NCBI GenBank assembly: GCA_035772735.1
Contig: JASDFA010000018.1
Span: 57,690,001 to 57,754,000, forward strand
Source of the DNA: Datura wrightii
Lineage: Eukaryota; Streptophyta; Magnoliopsida; Solanales; Solanaceae
Length of the DNA stretch: 64,000 nt
Reading direction: 5' to 3'
Shown here: positions 35,047 through 46,491 of the stretch, piece after piece
Position numbering within the stretch: position 1 is the first letter of the stretch
Layout of the letters: the number at the start of each line of letters is the position of its first letter
The notes under the pieces: generated by a model
Database searches by the model: none
What the model saw: only the letters and a program-made list of their open reading frames with translations
Told to the model about the DNA's origin: nothing
Program-made: the position numbers and the translations under genes

Positions 35047-35314
35047 TATTATCTCCCTGTTGGGAGCATTTGTCCCGAATGGAGGCTAACTGAACTAAAA
35101 AGGTAGGGAAAGAGTTGCAATCCCAGAACTGAAAGATAAAAGCTGAGTACTGACAGAGCGACTGACTCTGAACTGTGATACATGTACTGAATTGAATTCA
35201 TGAAATATATATGCATACTAGAATATGAAAGGAACTAAGAGATATGAAACTAAATAGGGTACTAAGGAGAAAACTAGTACCTCATGTTGGAACTGAGCTG
35301 GAAGGGAAAAAGAT
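35047..35314 (-). other. Internal remnant of element E
   Basis: About 270 bp of internal sequence after the purine tract, with no reading frame. It is cut by the start of the next LTR-like element at 35315. Confidence 0.6.
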
Positions 35315-37731
35315 TGTCACGCCCCGCCTTGGGGGGTATGACTGGCACCTGGTGCCCTACTAGGACCTAAACTACTAGACTACTAAGCCTGAGCACATCT
35401 GGTGCTTGGATGGCTCTAACTCAGATTTCTGGAAACAAAGGGCTATATAACGGCTGTAAACACAGTCTCCGGCCAACTGGGCCTATAGCCACCTGTACCT
35501 GTAATAACAGTTGACTAGAAACATATCAATATAAGGGAGCCTATGCGGGCCAACAAGGCCACCATGCTGTCTAGTTATCTGTAACTCAACAATAGAATAC
35601 TGAATAACTACGTGACCAGCAAGGTCACCACTACTGACTGGATAAGGCCTCACGCGGTCAACATAAACTGACATGCTAAACAGCTATAACAAACTGCACG
35701 GCCTCACACGACCAGCTTAACTGACCACATGGAAAAATGTACAGACTGCAAGCCTCTAAGAATACTGATAAGATGGTCGGGACAGGGCCCTGGCCTACCC
35801 ATACTGTACAACAAAAGAAAATGATATAAACCTCTGAAATATCAAGCTCCGGATGAAAGGAGCTGATGACTCTGCGCTGGCTAGGATCACGAGGGATCGC
35901 CTCCTCGTCTATGAGTACCTGCAGGCAAGTAATGCAGCGCCCCACCGGGCGTCAATACCACTAGTACCGAGTATGCAAAGCAACTGAAATAATACAACTG
36001 AATACAAATAACATAACTAACAAGTCTGTGAGCGGAAGATAACTGAATCTGAAGAGCTGATAGGAACTAGATCAAACCTTTCTGCACTGATAGGCAGGAG
36101 CGTGTCTGTAGTCACGGCGGCCTGCTGTCTATTAACTAATATATATAAATCACATAAATACATATACATTTAGCAATCAAGAGCCAATACCAACCCCCAT
36201 AAGCCGGATGGCGCCAAACAAGAAAACAATCTATATACCCCTACCCGGGTCAAAACCAGCCAAAAATAAGTCACTCCACTCATCTGCTCACTTCGGAGCT
36301 CCTCTACCGGCCCCCTGGGTCTCCGGCTCAGGCCATAGCCTCCGATATAAGCAACCGTGTCTGGGTCCGGAGAACTCCTGTGTAGACAGAAACAGATAGG
36401 GTATGGATCCCCGGACACAACTCAACGGGGCTATCTGAAACCGGAGCTACACCTATAATAACTGAATGTATAGACAGTAACAGATAGGGTCTGGTTCCCT
36501 GGACACAAAACTCAACAGGGCTATCTGAAATCGGAGCTGCACCTGTAATGCTGATCAGACTGCTATGGGGAAAGCTTCATCCCATCTTCATCCAAGATGG
36601 GGACGGCATGCCACCCCTTGGAGTGATGTAAAACCCACCCGCTTAGTGGTCGACACGATTACCAACCCATGGGCGGTGAGGACGCTCAATAAGGAGCCCT
36701 CACGCCACATCAAGTCTCAACAAACAAATAGCACATATAAATAGCAAGCATGTATAACTGAAAAAGACTATCTGAAATATGATTTCTTATTCTGATCTGT
36801 TTCTATACTGAACTGATTCTTTACTGATTATACTGATTCTAAAATCTTTATTCAACTGCTTGGCTAATCTGTAGCTGGGATACTATCTGTCTGGATGGCT
36901 AATCTATAGTCATAAAACTGTCTGTCTATCTGATTTTACTTTATTAGCCTTTATTTTGAAAATTTGTATCTTTTTATTCTACAACATGCTTGCTAATCAT
37001 ACAATAAGCTATACTGGATCTGGAATGCTAGCTCGGCCTTTGGCGCATGCTTTACTAACTTTCGGACTGAAAACGATACGACAACACAACTCAGAATCTA
37101 TTAGACTCGCTTAATTATCTACATTCAACTCCGAGAGTTTCAAATACGGAGTTTACTATGATTTACCAAGATAAGGCTTACTAACTTGCCGAAGAACAAC
37201 TTCACATACCTTAACCTTGAGTTATCCGACTGTCGGACGAGGCTCGGTCAGTATTCCAGCTAAATCTCCCCAACTGCATTCATAAAAACGTCAATTAGTA
37301 CTAAATACAACATTATTCTGAAGGACGACGTCACTTTCGATATAATTATAGCCTAAACTTAGGCTTATCGAAAGACGGTCGAAAACTTGCTATTTTCAAA
37401 AAGTCCAGAAGGGAGAAGTATTCACTTCATAGCTAGGAACACATAGACTCTAGTTTGGAGAAATTCCACTTACCTTAGCCCGGTAGCACGATGATTCGTC
37501 GGCTGTATTTCGCGAAACAAAATTCGTAGGAATGCTCCCTGCTGCTAAATACCTCGGTACCTGAGGTTAATTTGAGTTTGGACTACGTTTGACGGCGTAA
37601 TCGGAAGGAAATTATCAAGAAACCTTCGTTCCTTTTTCCTCTCTTTTTTTTCTCTCTATTTTCGCTGGAAATTATGAGAATTATTTCATTTAAAACCGAA
37701 TTGGAGGGCTTATATAGTTGGGCCTGGACAA
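35315..37731 (-). repeat. Truncated LTR of a further gypsy family
   Basis: Starts TGTCACGCCCCGCC, a form typical of another Solanaceae gypsy LTR family, and runs without any coding region to 37731, where element D sequence begins abruptly. No end (ca) and no partner LTR are seen, so it is truncated. The element's identity is inferred from the start motif and lack of ORFs only. Orientation is assumed by analogy with the other TGTCACG LTRs. Confidence 0.5.
36383..36558. repeat. 88-bp tandem duplication within the truncated LTR
   Basis: tagacagaaacagatagggt at 36383 recurs as tagacagtaacagatagggt at 36471. Both are followed by ctcaac(g/a)gggctatctgaaa and cggagct(a/g)cacct. Two copies with a handful of changes. 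Confidence 0.85.
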
Positions 37732-38165
37732 TTGTGAATTGATAGGATATGATCTTTTCTTAGTTTGGGAAAATTGAGAATTGATTTACCTTCAGGATAG
37801 AAATATACCTGAAAGTCGTATTAGTCAATTAAGGAATCAGTTTTGTATGGCTAGAACATGAATTTCATTTTATCACAGAAATGTAGGTGGAAGGTTCATG
37901 ATTCTTAAGTTGGGTTAAATACAAGAGTTTTAATCCATAGGCAATAATTCTTGACTAGCAACCGGAGGAAAGATTAACCAAATTGTATCGATAATTTATT
38001 TCTCTACATGTTCATTTAACCTCAGTGTGCTCATACTTATAGTTCAGACTCAAATCAGATATTCGTTTTAGACTTAGTATAAAATTAGGAAACAAAATAT
38101 CAACCTTTTCTTCACATTGTTGTCTGCATTTTAGAATTAAAGTTTATTGACACTTGAGTAGATTG
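37732..38165 (+). repeat. Internal fragment of element D 5' LTR
   Basis: Ungapped match to 45949-46382, with one difference found by eye (aatttcatttt against aatttcgtttt). Both the first about 870 bp and the last about 110 bp of the LTR are absent here, so two separate deletions bound it. Confidence 0.9.
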
Positions 38166-39274
38166 CAGAGGTGTTGAGGAGTTGTCACTATTCGTTGTAT
38201 GGGGGGCACCATGGAGGCGAGCGGACAACACACAAGGTTCTACAGTCAGGTTTCTTTTGGCCTACACTGTTCAGAGACTCTATGGCATACGTTAAAATGT
38301 GCGATAGATATCAGCGTACAGGTACAATTGGTAGGAGGCAGGAGATGCCGCTGCAGAATATACTGGAAGTGGAGACCTTTGATGTATGGGGCATCGATTT
38401 CATGGGCCCGTTCCCACCGTCATTTGGTAATCGTTACATCTTGGTGGCCGTTGATTATGTATGAAAGTGGGTGGAAGCAATAGCTTGCCCCAGGAATGAC
38501 AATAAGGTGGTAACAAAATTTGTGAAAGAACACATTCTCACTAGGTTCGGGACACCCCGAGCCATTATCAGTGATGGAGGGGCTCATTTTGTCAATGCAA
38601 GTTTCAAGAAGCTACTAGCCAAGTATGAGGTGCGCCACAAGGTGGCAAAAACATACCACCCCCAAACTAGTGGGCAAGTAGAGGTGTCGAATAGAGAAGT
38701 GAAGCAGATTCTCCAGAAAATAGTAAATACACAATGGAATGATTGGTCAAGCAAACTTGATGATGCGTTGTGGGCGTACAGAACTGCTTACAAGACACCG
38801 ATTGGAACTTCGCCATACCGATTGGTCTATGGTAAGGCGTGTCATCTGCCAGTGGAGTTAGAGCACCGAGCCTTCTGCGCTGTGGGGAAATTGAATATGG
38901 ACTTAGAGCTCGCGGGCAAGAAGAGACTAATGCAACTTAGTGAACTTGAAGAGTTCTGTTGGCATGCTTATGAGAGTGCCAAGTACTACAAACAAAAAAC
39001 AAAGAGGTGGCATGACAAGCATGTGGTGCATCGTATTTTTGAGCTGGGGCAGAAAGTATTGCTCTTCAATTCAAGATTGAAGCTGTTTCCAGGAAAGCTG
39101 CGGTACAAATGGTCAGGGCCATTTGAGGTGGTGAGAATGACCCCGCATGGGACAGTAGAGTTGTGGCAAGAAGATCGGAGTGCCACGTTCTTGGTCAATG
39201 GGCAAAGATGTAAGCATTACTGGGGTGAGGACGGTAGTCGAGAGAAAACGTCCGTCACCCTAGAGGATGATTGA
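38166..39274 (+). pseudogene. Integrase end of element D pol
   Basis: The frame opens inside the zinc-binding domain (CHYSLYGGHHGGERTTHKVL, then VKMCDRYQRTG, where the second Cys of CxxC is Tyr). The catalytic core shows all three acids: VWGIDFMGPF, AIISDGGAHF and TSGQVEVSNRE. The C-terminal part includes KVLLFNSRLKLFPGKLRYKW and GPFEVVRM, the Athila-type integrase tail, and ends at 39274. One in-frame TGA at 38462-38464 lies where related proteins have Ser (DYVSKW). RT and RNase H upstream are deleted. Integrase would insert the cDNA into the host chromosome; this copy is inactive. Confidence 0.9.
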
Positions 39275-39313
39275 GCTTAATGACGTCGAGCCGCGACGGT
39301 AAACCAGGCACTG

Positions 39314-39331
39314 CACGGGAGGCAACCCGTG
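39314..39331 (+). promoter_or_regulatory. Post-pol hairpin of element D
   Basis: CACGGG, loop aggcaa, CCCGTG: a perfect 6-bp stem 40 nt after the integrase stop. The identical stem is at 60116-60133 in S. The surrounding gccgcgacggtaaaccaggc block is also conserved. Confidence 0.6.
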
Positions 39332-39554
39332 AATTTTTTTTGTAATATTTTATCAGATTTCGTAGAAAAAAGAAAGAAAAAAAATGAGAAAAAATAAAAA
39401 TAAAACAAAATTTGTATTTTATGTGAAACCTATAAATTCTAACCAATTTCTTGTGGTGAAATGAATTTCAGGTTGAACGGAGGATAAATATTCAAAGGGT
39501 CGCAAAGGAAATATCGAGGTATGAAAAATAATAAAAAGTGGCAAAACAGTGAGC

Positions 39555-39760
39555 CCACGCGATGGCTCCGTGTCACGGAGGAGGGCCTCTACGTTACCCT
39601 CCGTGACATGTTGAAGGTAATTCTGGAATTTTTACAAATTCTAGAACATCTACGCGATGGCTCCGTGTCACGGAGGGCATACTCCGCGTTACCCTCCGTG
39701 ACACGTTGAAGTGTATTTCGCGATGGGTCACACCGGTCGCCGGGTGACCCACACGAAAAC
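39555..39760 (+). promoter_or_regulatory. Internal palindrome block upstream of ORF2 in element D
   Basis: ccgtgtcacggagg at about 39570 and about 39664 pairs with cctccgtgacatg and cctccgtgacacg about 15-25 nt downstream; gggtcac..gggtgaccc follows at about 39724-39751. The same words form the U3 block in this family's LTRs (43455-43695, 45320-45560). A C/T-rich leader-like stretch and a splice donor follow at 39907. Confidence 0.5.
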
Positions 39761-39906
39761 CCCCCCTTTTTACCCCGTTTTCCCTTATTTTTTTCCCATT
39801 CCTCATTTCCTCCGCGACAAACACCCCAAAATCCCCCCATCCCCAATGTGAGACGAACCTAGAAGCTAAATTTCTTCAATTTTTCTTTGATATCATCGAA
39901 TTTAAG

Positions 39907-40576
39907 GTATGTTTGTTAACTTCATCTCATTTCTTAGCTTATTTTTTTGATTTTTAGCATAGGAAGTGAGGAAAACTTGCCCTAAGTGTAAATTGAGCAT
40001 GAATTCATGTAAATTATTGTTGATTGAAGTTCCTAGTATCGTTGTGATGGTATGAACTCGATAAATACATGTGTGATTGAAATTCTTGCGAAATTGTAGC
40101 TAGGGTTAGAATTTAAAGATGAAGAAGTTAAAAATTGGGTTGAAATGTGAAATTCTTCTTAGTGTGGGCATGTTGAATGAAATAAATGATGTCGTACTTA
40201 ACGTTAAGATGATTAAGGTGCGACGGATTGTCGGGTTAATGAAATTGTTGAAATTGCATAGAAATTGGGGGAATTGTATGGGTTTTGTTGATAGAAATGT
40301 TTGCTAAGTGCTATGTGATGAAATGTTATCGATTGTAATGTTGTCACTAGCTGTACGAAGTCTGAGTAGTACATAGAATTTATACCGTTGAATTCTCTGA
40401 ATGCACTAGGCATATTTGTTATGTTTGGTTGTTTTTTTTTTGGAAATAAGTATGATCTTGCCGTAATGTTGTGATTGTGGCTAAAGACTAAGTGTGGGGT
40501 AGCCTAGCTTAACCCAACCTTAGTCGAAGCTAATTTTAATTGGAATAACCTTGGGACTGTCTTTTGGGTTTGACAG
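39907..40576 (+). other. Predicted 5' UTR intron of element D ORF2
   Basis: Donor TTTAAG|GTATGTTT and acceptor GGGTTTGACAG|GAAAG six nt before the ATG at 40582; 670 nt. It contains one copy of taagtgtggggt (40488-40499). The position matches the predicted intron in S. Confidence 0.55.
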
Positions 40577-40581
40577 GAAAG

Positions 40582-41802
40582 ATGGCAAGCAGGCAAGATA
40601 AAGGGAAGGGCACATCTACATCGGGCGTCGAAAGGAAAAGAATTAGACTGGGAACAGCAGTCCCAGCAGCACCAGCGGTTCCAAGCGGCCAACGCCGTCA
40701 ATATGGAACCAGATGGGTGACAGAGGAGGGGAAGAAATGGTACGCAAAGCATAAGGAGAGCAAATACTTCCCCGAAGAACACATTGCTAGGGAACCATTG
40801 GCACAGGAGTTCCCCAGAATTGTCCACAGGATAGAGGTAGCCGGGCTGAACTTCATCTTTGAAGAGCCCAAAGAGTGCAACCTGCACCTGATTCGGGAAT
40901 TCTATGCCAACTGGAACCCGACACTCAGAAGTCACACCATCAAGATAAGGGGGAAAATAGTTACTTTTGAGCCCCATCACCTTAATGCCATCTTGGGGGC
41001 GCGGGACATAGACGCCCATGTGCTGCGGCAGCTGAATATCACTCCACCATACATGGATATCAGATGCACTTTGTGAGGAACTCGGTCTACAGCACGTTGG
41101 AGCAGGCATAAGGAGAGGGGCTACCATCAGACCTTGCCCTACTCACATATGAACAAGGAAGCCAGGATATGGCTAAAGATTGTTTGCTCCTGCCTGATCC
41201 CAGGGATGCATATGACAGATGTCACCCGGGATCGTGTATGCTTGGTTTACGCCTTGATGAAAGGGCTAGAGATCAATGTGGGGGCGGTGATTATCTCCGC
41301 CATGAAGAGAGCCCGTTTGCATCAAGGGCACATGTACGGGTTTGGTGGCTTACTGACCACGTTCCTGAGGGGCCTGGAAATTGAGGAGGAGGCCCTTGAC
41401 TACATCCCACAGATGGAGAGGCGGGCCTTAGATGTTACCAAAACTAAGGCACCCGACACCACTCATGGGCCAGTTCTCACATTAGCCGAGCGACATGCTC
41501 GAGATGATCAGTAGATGGCTCGCATGTTTGGGATGTAGATGGTCTAGCTGCGAATAGGTGGGAGGCCGGCAACAGAAGAGGAGCTATGCCAGCTCGAGCT
41601 AGACTACCCGTTTGGTGAAAATGCCAGGGCTCTATGTCGAGTGGGGCCAGCTTTTGTGGAGCCCACTGATGATGATGTCCCCACAGATGAGGAGACACGT
41701 CGTGATGACTCCAATGTCGAGTCAGATGATGACGACGGGGGCGATTCGGACATGGGAGACGAGGCAGCGGCACCTGACGAGGAAGTGGAATACTTTGATT
41801 GA
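40582..41802 (+). pseudogene. ORF2 of element D with four premature stops
   Basis: Starts MASRQDKGKGTSTSG and ends EEVEYFD followed by TGA at 41800. It has exactly 406 codons, the same length as the intact copy in S, and aligns without gaps. Stops interrupt codons 165 (TGA), 311 (TAG), 319 (TAG) and 322 (TAG); the last two are CAG to TAG when compared with S. The protein would have a basic N-terminus, a central region with REFYANWNP and VTRDRVCLVYALMKGLEINV, and an acidic tail. No catalytic motif is recognisable. It sits between pol and the 3' LTR, the position of env-like or extra ORFs in Athila/Tat elements. Confidence 0.8.
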
Positions 41803-43213
41803 TCAGGGAGTTTCACCACCTACTTTCGTACTATGCTGAATTTTGTGAACACTGGGGGACAGTGTTCGATTTAAGTGTGGGGTGGGAGTAGTTAGGTGTG
41901 GGTTGCTGTTGTTATTAATGTATGTTTCTGTTCTGTTGTTGTGCTTGGATAAACTTGTGACCCTGTGATTTTTGTGTTTGTCTGTATTGTAATTAAGGTG
42001 AAGCTGTTATGTGCTGTTGAATGTTGTTAGCTGGTATGTACATATTTTTGTTTTATCGAAATGATCGATATTTTTAATATTTTTCATGAATTTTTAAATT
42101 TTTGGGTTTCTCGGCATTTGTTTTTGGTTCTTTTACCGAGAATAGTCCCATTGAACCGAAGTCGTAATTAGTGACTGTTCTCTATGATGGATGGATGACG
42201 ACCGTCTTAAGGGAAATGTAGTCGTTAGGAGTAGATTTCTTTGTTCCTTTTGTCCTTTTTAGTTTTTTTCTCTTGTTGGTTTGCATCCCAAAACCTGTAG
42301 TTACTTTATGGTTGCGAAACTCTGGTTGCGTGTTGTACATGATGTTTGAAATGCAAAGGTGATTCGTATGAAAGCATGCAACTTTGTAAATATGTTGAGA
42401 TGCCTTGGCCATAGAGTTCGACTCAGTGTGATTGAGGCTTAATGTTTGAATTCTTGTAATTAGCTTATTAAAGAGTCTGTGAATATGTCATGAGTTGAGC
42501 ATGTGAAATGAGGGTATAGTGAGGTTTCGTTTCTTCCATGCTATTGTGAAGTGTCTAGAACTTGCCTGGTGTGTGTACGAAACGAAATGAAGGATGTGTA
42601 TTGTAGGAAAGGATGTAGGATGTGTATTGTAGGAAAGGATGTAGGCATTTTTTTGATTTAACCGAAAGTTTCTTTTTTTTTCATTATCGTACCCACCTTG
42701 AATGTACATCCTAGTTAGCCCATTGAGCCTTTAGCCTATTATTTTTCTTTTGTCAAAAAGGTGTAAACCGAGCTTAACCCCTTCTTTTCATTATCCGTGA
42801 ATTTGATCCAAAACTCTTAAGCGCTCAAGAAAAGAAAATAATTTTCCCACAGTGTCAAGGAGTGAGAATGGTGAAAAGAAAAGAAAAAGCAGAGTGATGA
42901 AAGGAAAGAAAAGGCCGAAGGTGCACTCGTTATAAATTAAATATAATGAGGATGTATAAATAATCTTTGTTATTGAGTCAAGTGTGCTTAAAGATATGGG
43001 GTCAAAAATAAAGACAAACTTCAAGAATGGGAGGATGAAGGAAGAAACAATGCCCATAAGGTTGATGGGATGTATTGAAAAAAGCGCTTAAGGATGCTAG
43101 TTGTTATACCCAGTATTTACTAGTTCCGTAGCTTACATTACAACCCGTTAAGTCCTACGTGATCTTACAACACACGTCCTTATATTAGTGGAGTAATACA
43201 CTAAAGGCAAGCC
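41803..43213 (+). other. Untranslated region after ORF2 of element D
   Basis: No coding potential. A purine-tract-like ttaagtgtggggtggg lies at 41871-41886, just after the ORF2 stop. At 42594-42645 a 26-bp unit (atgtgtattgtaggaaagg then atgtagg) is present twice in tandem. The region from about 43130 matches the reverse complement of about 56060-56160 in S. Confidence 0.7.
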
Positions 43214-44669
43214 TGATCTTGGGCAGATTTATATGCCCAAGTGATACTCAAACGTATCAATTTTACCTTGTTTGTTTTGCAATGTGTATATAATATCATG
43301 TAATTGGTAATAAAATGCGAATTTATACTAACCAACATGATTAGCATTTGTTTTGCAGGTAAATGTGATTTTTAGGAGCTAAAATGCATGTTGGAACTAT
43401 ATCGGAGTTGGACTTGGATGCGAGCGTGGAAAAGACATTGGAATGCACATTTTATAGGGGCTCCGCGATGGAGCCGTGCCACCCTACCATCGCGGTAGCA
43501 CACTGCCTGAACAGGAATTAAAATGGCAATTTCCAGTGTGCCTTCGCGTCAGCTCCGTGGCACGGAGAGAGGCCTCCGCGTTGGCCTCCGTGCCACGTTG
43601 AGGCTAATTTACCAGACCCTGAAATTCCAGTGAAGGTCCGCGTCCACGCCGTGTCACGGAGGCAGTGCTCCGCGTTGGCCTCCGTGACACGTTGCTTGTT
43701 ATTCCGGGAAAAATTTCCCACTAGTATAAATAGCACACTTAGGTTTATTTTAAGCAGTTTTTAGTTTTTAGACTGAGTTCAGAAGTGGAGAGTAAGGACG
43801 TGGGTTAGGAGCAGTTGAGGAACGAAAAAGCTAAGGGATTTCTTCTCTTCTTTTCTTCTTTCTATCAATTGTACGCATGATTTACACTCATTTTAGGATG
43901 ATCAATCCACAAATGAGTGGCTAATTCTCTTCCTTGCTGAGGTTTTGAACATGTGTAATGAATTTTGATTATAATTGATATGGTTTTCTTCTTCTTCTTT
44001 CATGTTGTTCTATTAGTTCTTGTTCTGACTGCATTAGTGATTGGCCAACATTAATGTACATCTAAAAAGTCCAATTTCACTCGAGAGAGCAAGAAATTGG
44101 AAAGTTGTGAATTAATAGGGTATTGTTCTTAACTTGATTTGGGAAAATTGGGTTTTGATGTGCTTTCCTGATAGAAATATACTTGAAAGCCGTATTAGTC
44201 AATTTAGGAACCGGAATTGTAGTGCTAGGTCATAAATTGCATTTGATCACAGAAATGTAGACGGATGGTTTATGATTCTAAAGTGAAATTAAATACAAAA
44301 GTTATAATTTCTAGGGGAATGTTCTTGGCTAGCAATATGAAGAAGAGATTAACCAAATTATCATGATTATCAAGTTCATTACTTGTTCCTAACCTTGGCA
44401 TGTTCATATCCATTGTCTGAATTCACAGTAAATAGTTGTTATTAATTTTAGTATATATAGTTTAGAAACAAAAACTCATGTAACTGTTGGTTACATTGTT
44501 GTTAGCATAATTAGAAGTGAAACAGGAATATAGTAAACTAGGCAACTTTACATATCTTGAGCCTCCTTGGATCGATACTTGGCTACTTAGTCACTTTATT
44601 ACTTGTTTGACCACGTGCACTTGCGTGTCGGTTTATAATATATAATACCAATCGGAATAGCACCGAACA
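43214..44669 (+). mobile_element. Solo LTR nested in element D
   Basis: A complete 1456-bp LTR, TGATCTTGGGC to caccgaaca, flanked by perfect 5-bp target duplications aagcc (43209-43213 and 44670-44674). No internal sequence remains, so unequal LTR recombination has removed it. It is closer to the LTRs of S than to D's own 3' LTR. The uninterrupted site is seen in S as the reverse complement at about 56068-56096. TATAAATA at 43725-43732 follows the palindrome block 43455-43695. Confidence 0.95.
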
Positions 44670-45077
44670 AAGCCTATGGTTCAGGACATAAAGCATGTGA
44701 ATTCCTTTGGGAGAGAGAGTGAAATTGTGTTTATATGACCCTGCATGTAATGTCTTTGAGTTCAAAAAAAATTAAAAAGGGGAAAAAAAAATCTCTTGTG
44801 TTGTGAGGGAACATGCTTGGCGAGAGATTAAATTTCGTGTTAAATATCTTGATCAGCTGATTTGCATGAGTTTTCCGATATCGAGAGTCGATTCTTGAGT
44901 CTAGGAGGTCTTAATGCATGAGAAAACTATGCATGTTTTCTTGATGATTTGCTGTATTAAATAATAGGTATAACCGTAGCTTGAATTGTCGAGCCAAAGT
45001 AGCCAGGATGGGGTGTCAATTGCATGAGGTGTAAGATTATTGTTCGGGGACGAACAAGGATTTAAGTGTGGGGTAAG
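44670..45077 (+). other. Remainder of element D untranslated region and polypurine tract
   Basis: Continues the region broken by the solo LTR. It ends with gttcggggacgaacaagg and ttaagtgtggggtaag (45062-45077) directly before the 3' LTR, the primer for plus-strand synthesis. S has the mirror arrangement at 55668-55700. Confidence 0.8.
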
Positions 45078-46491
45078 TGATCTTGGGCAAATTTATATGC
45101 CCAAGTGATACTCAAATGTGTCATTTTGCCTTGTTTATCTATCGATGTTTATACATTCTCATGTGATTTGTAATAAAATGTGAATTTATACCAACCAACA
45201 TGATTAGCGTTGTTTTGCAGGAAAAATATAAAGTTATGGAGCTATGATGCATGTTGGGAGAGATCGGGATTGGACTCGGAAGCTAGCAAGGAAAAAAAGC
45301 ACTTGAAGGCACAAATTAAAGGGGCTCCGTGATGGAGCCGTGTCACGCTGCCATCGCGGATGCATTCTGCCTGGATGGTGAAATTACGCCTATTTCAAGT
45401 GGAGGTGCGCGTTGGGGCCGTGGCACGTTGGCCTAGCCCCGCGTTGCACGCCGTGCCACATTGGGCCTAAATACCTGGATGTCCGAATTCTAGTAAGGTT
45501 CCGCGTTGGTGGCGTGTCATGGAGGCAGTGCTCCGCGATGCACTCCGTGACACGTTGCTTGTTATTCTGGAAAAAATTCCCACTAGTATAAATAGAACAC
45601 TTAGGTTCATTTTTAATAATTCTGACTGGGTGGAGCAAGAACGTGTGTTACAGGCAGTTGAGGGGACAAAAATCTCAGGGTTTTTCTTTATCTCCTTCCT
45701 CTTTATTTCAATTGCTTGTATGGTTAACACTCATTTAACGATGTTTAATCCACAAATAAGTGGCTAAATTCCCTTCTTGCTGAGGTTAAGAACAATTGTA
45801 TTGAAATGTGATTATTGATAAATTGGTTTTTCATCTTTTCTTCCATGGTTGTTCTATTGATTCTTGTTCTTATTGCATTAATGTGTGACCAACGTTAATG
45901 TATATCTAAAAAGTCCGGTTTCACTCTAGAGAGCAAGAAATTGGAAAGTTGTGAATTGATAGGATATGATCTTTTCTTAGTTTGGGAAAATTGAGAATTG
46001 ATTTACCTTCAGGATAGAAATATACCTGAAAGTCGTATTAGTCAATTAAGGAATCAGTTTTGTATGGCTAGAACATGAATTTCGTTTTATCACAGAAATG
46101 TAGGTGGAAGGTTCATGATTCTTAAGTTGGGTTAAATACAAGAGTTTTAATCCATAGGCAATAATTCTTGACTAGCAACCGGAGGAAAGATTAACCAAAT
46201 TGTATCGATAATTTATTTCTCTACATGTTCATTTAACCTCAGTGTGCTCATACTTATAGTTCAGACTCAAATCAGATATTCGTTTTAGACTTAGTATAAA
46301 ATTAGGAAACAAAATATCAACCTTTTCTTCACATTGTTGTCTGCATTTTAGAATTAAAGTTTATTGACACTTGAGTAGATTGTTACTTTAGTCCAGTCTC
46401 TGTGGGATCGACTTGGCTTACTTGAGCCACTTTACTACTTGTTCGACCACGTGCACTTGCGTGTAGTTATATACCCAAAAATCACCGAACA
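45078..46491 (+). repeat. 3' LTR of element D
   Basis: 1414 bp, TGATCTTGGGC to caccgaaca. The U3 palindrome block (45320-45560) with ccgtgtcacg and ctccgtgacacg words is followed by TATAAATA at 45587-45594. It represents a subfamily distinct from the solo LTR and S. Confidence 0.9.

Larger units (their letters stand above)
37732..46491 (+). mobile_element. Element D: Athila-like gypsy with integrase and ORF2, 5' side deleted
   Basis: Plus-strand element of the S family. Order: 434-bp piece of 5' LTR (37732-38165), end of pol with integrase, post-pol hairpin, internal palindrome block, ORF2 with predicted 5' UTR intron, long untranslated region broken by a solo LTR, purine tract, and full 3' LTR (45078-46491, ends caccgaaca). 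Primer site, gag, protease, RT and RNase H are deleted. The LTR piece differs from the 3' LTR at one site in 434, so the insertion is recent although the coding regions carry stops. The right flank is inside the gag of element F. Confidence 0.85.

Noticed and set aside
40698..40880. Minus-strand 60-codon frame, similar to one at 58620-58838
   Set aside because: Both are antisense shadows of the same part of ORF2. Their similarity only reflects ORF2 conservation.
40504..41127. 207-codon open frame on the minus strand
   Set aside because: It is the antisense shadow of ORF2 of element D. Codon content and homology support the plus strand.
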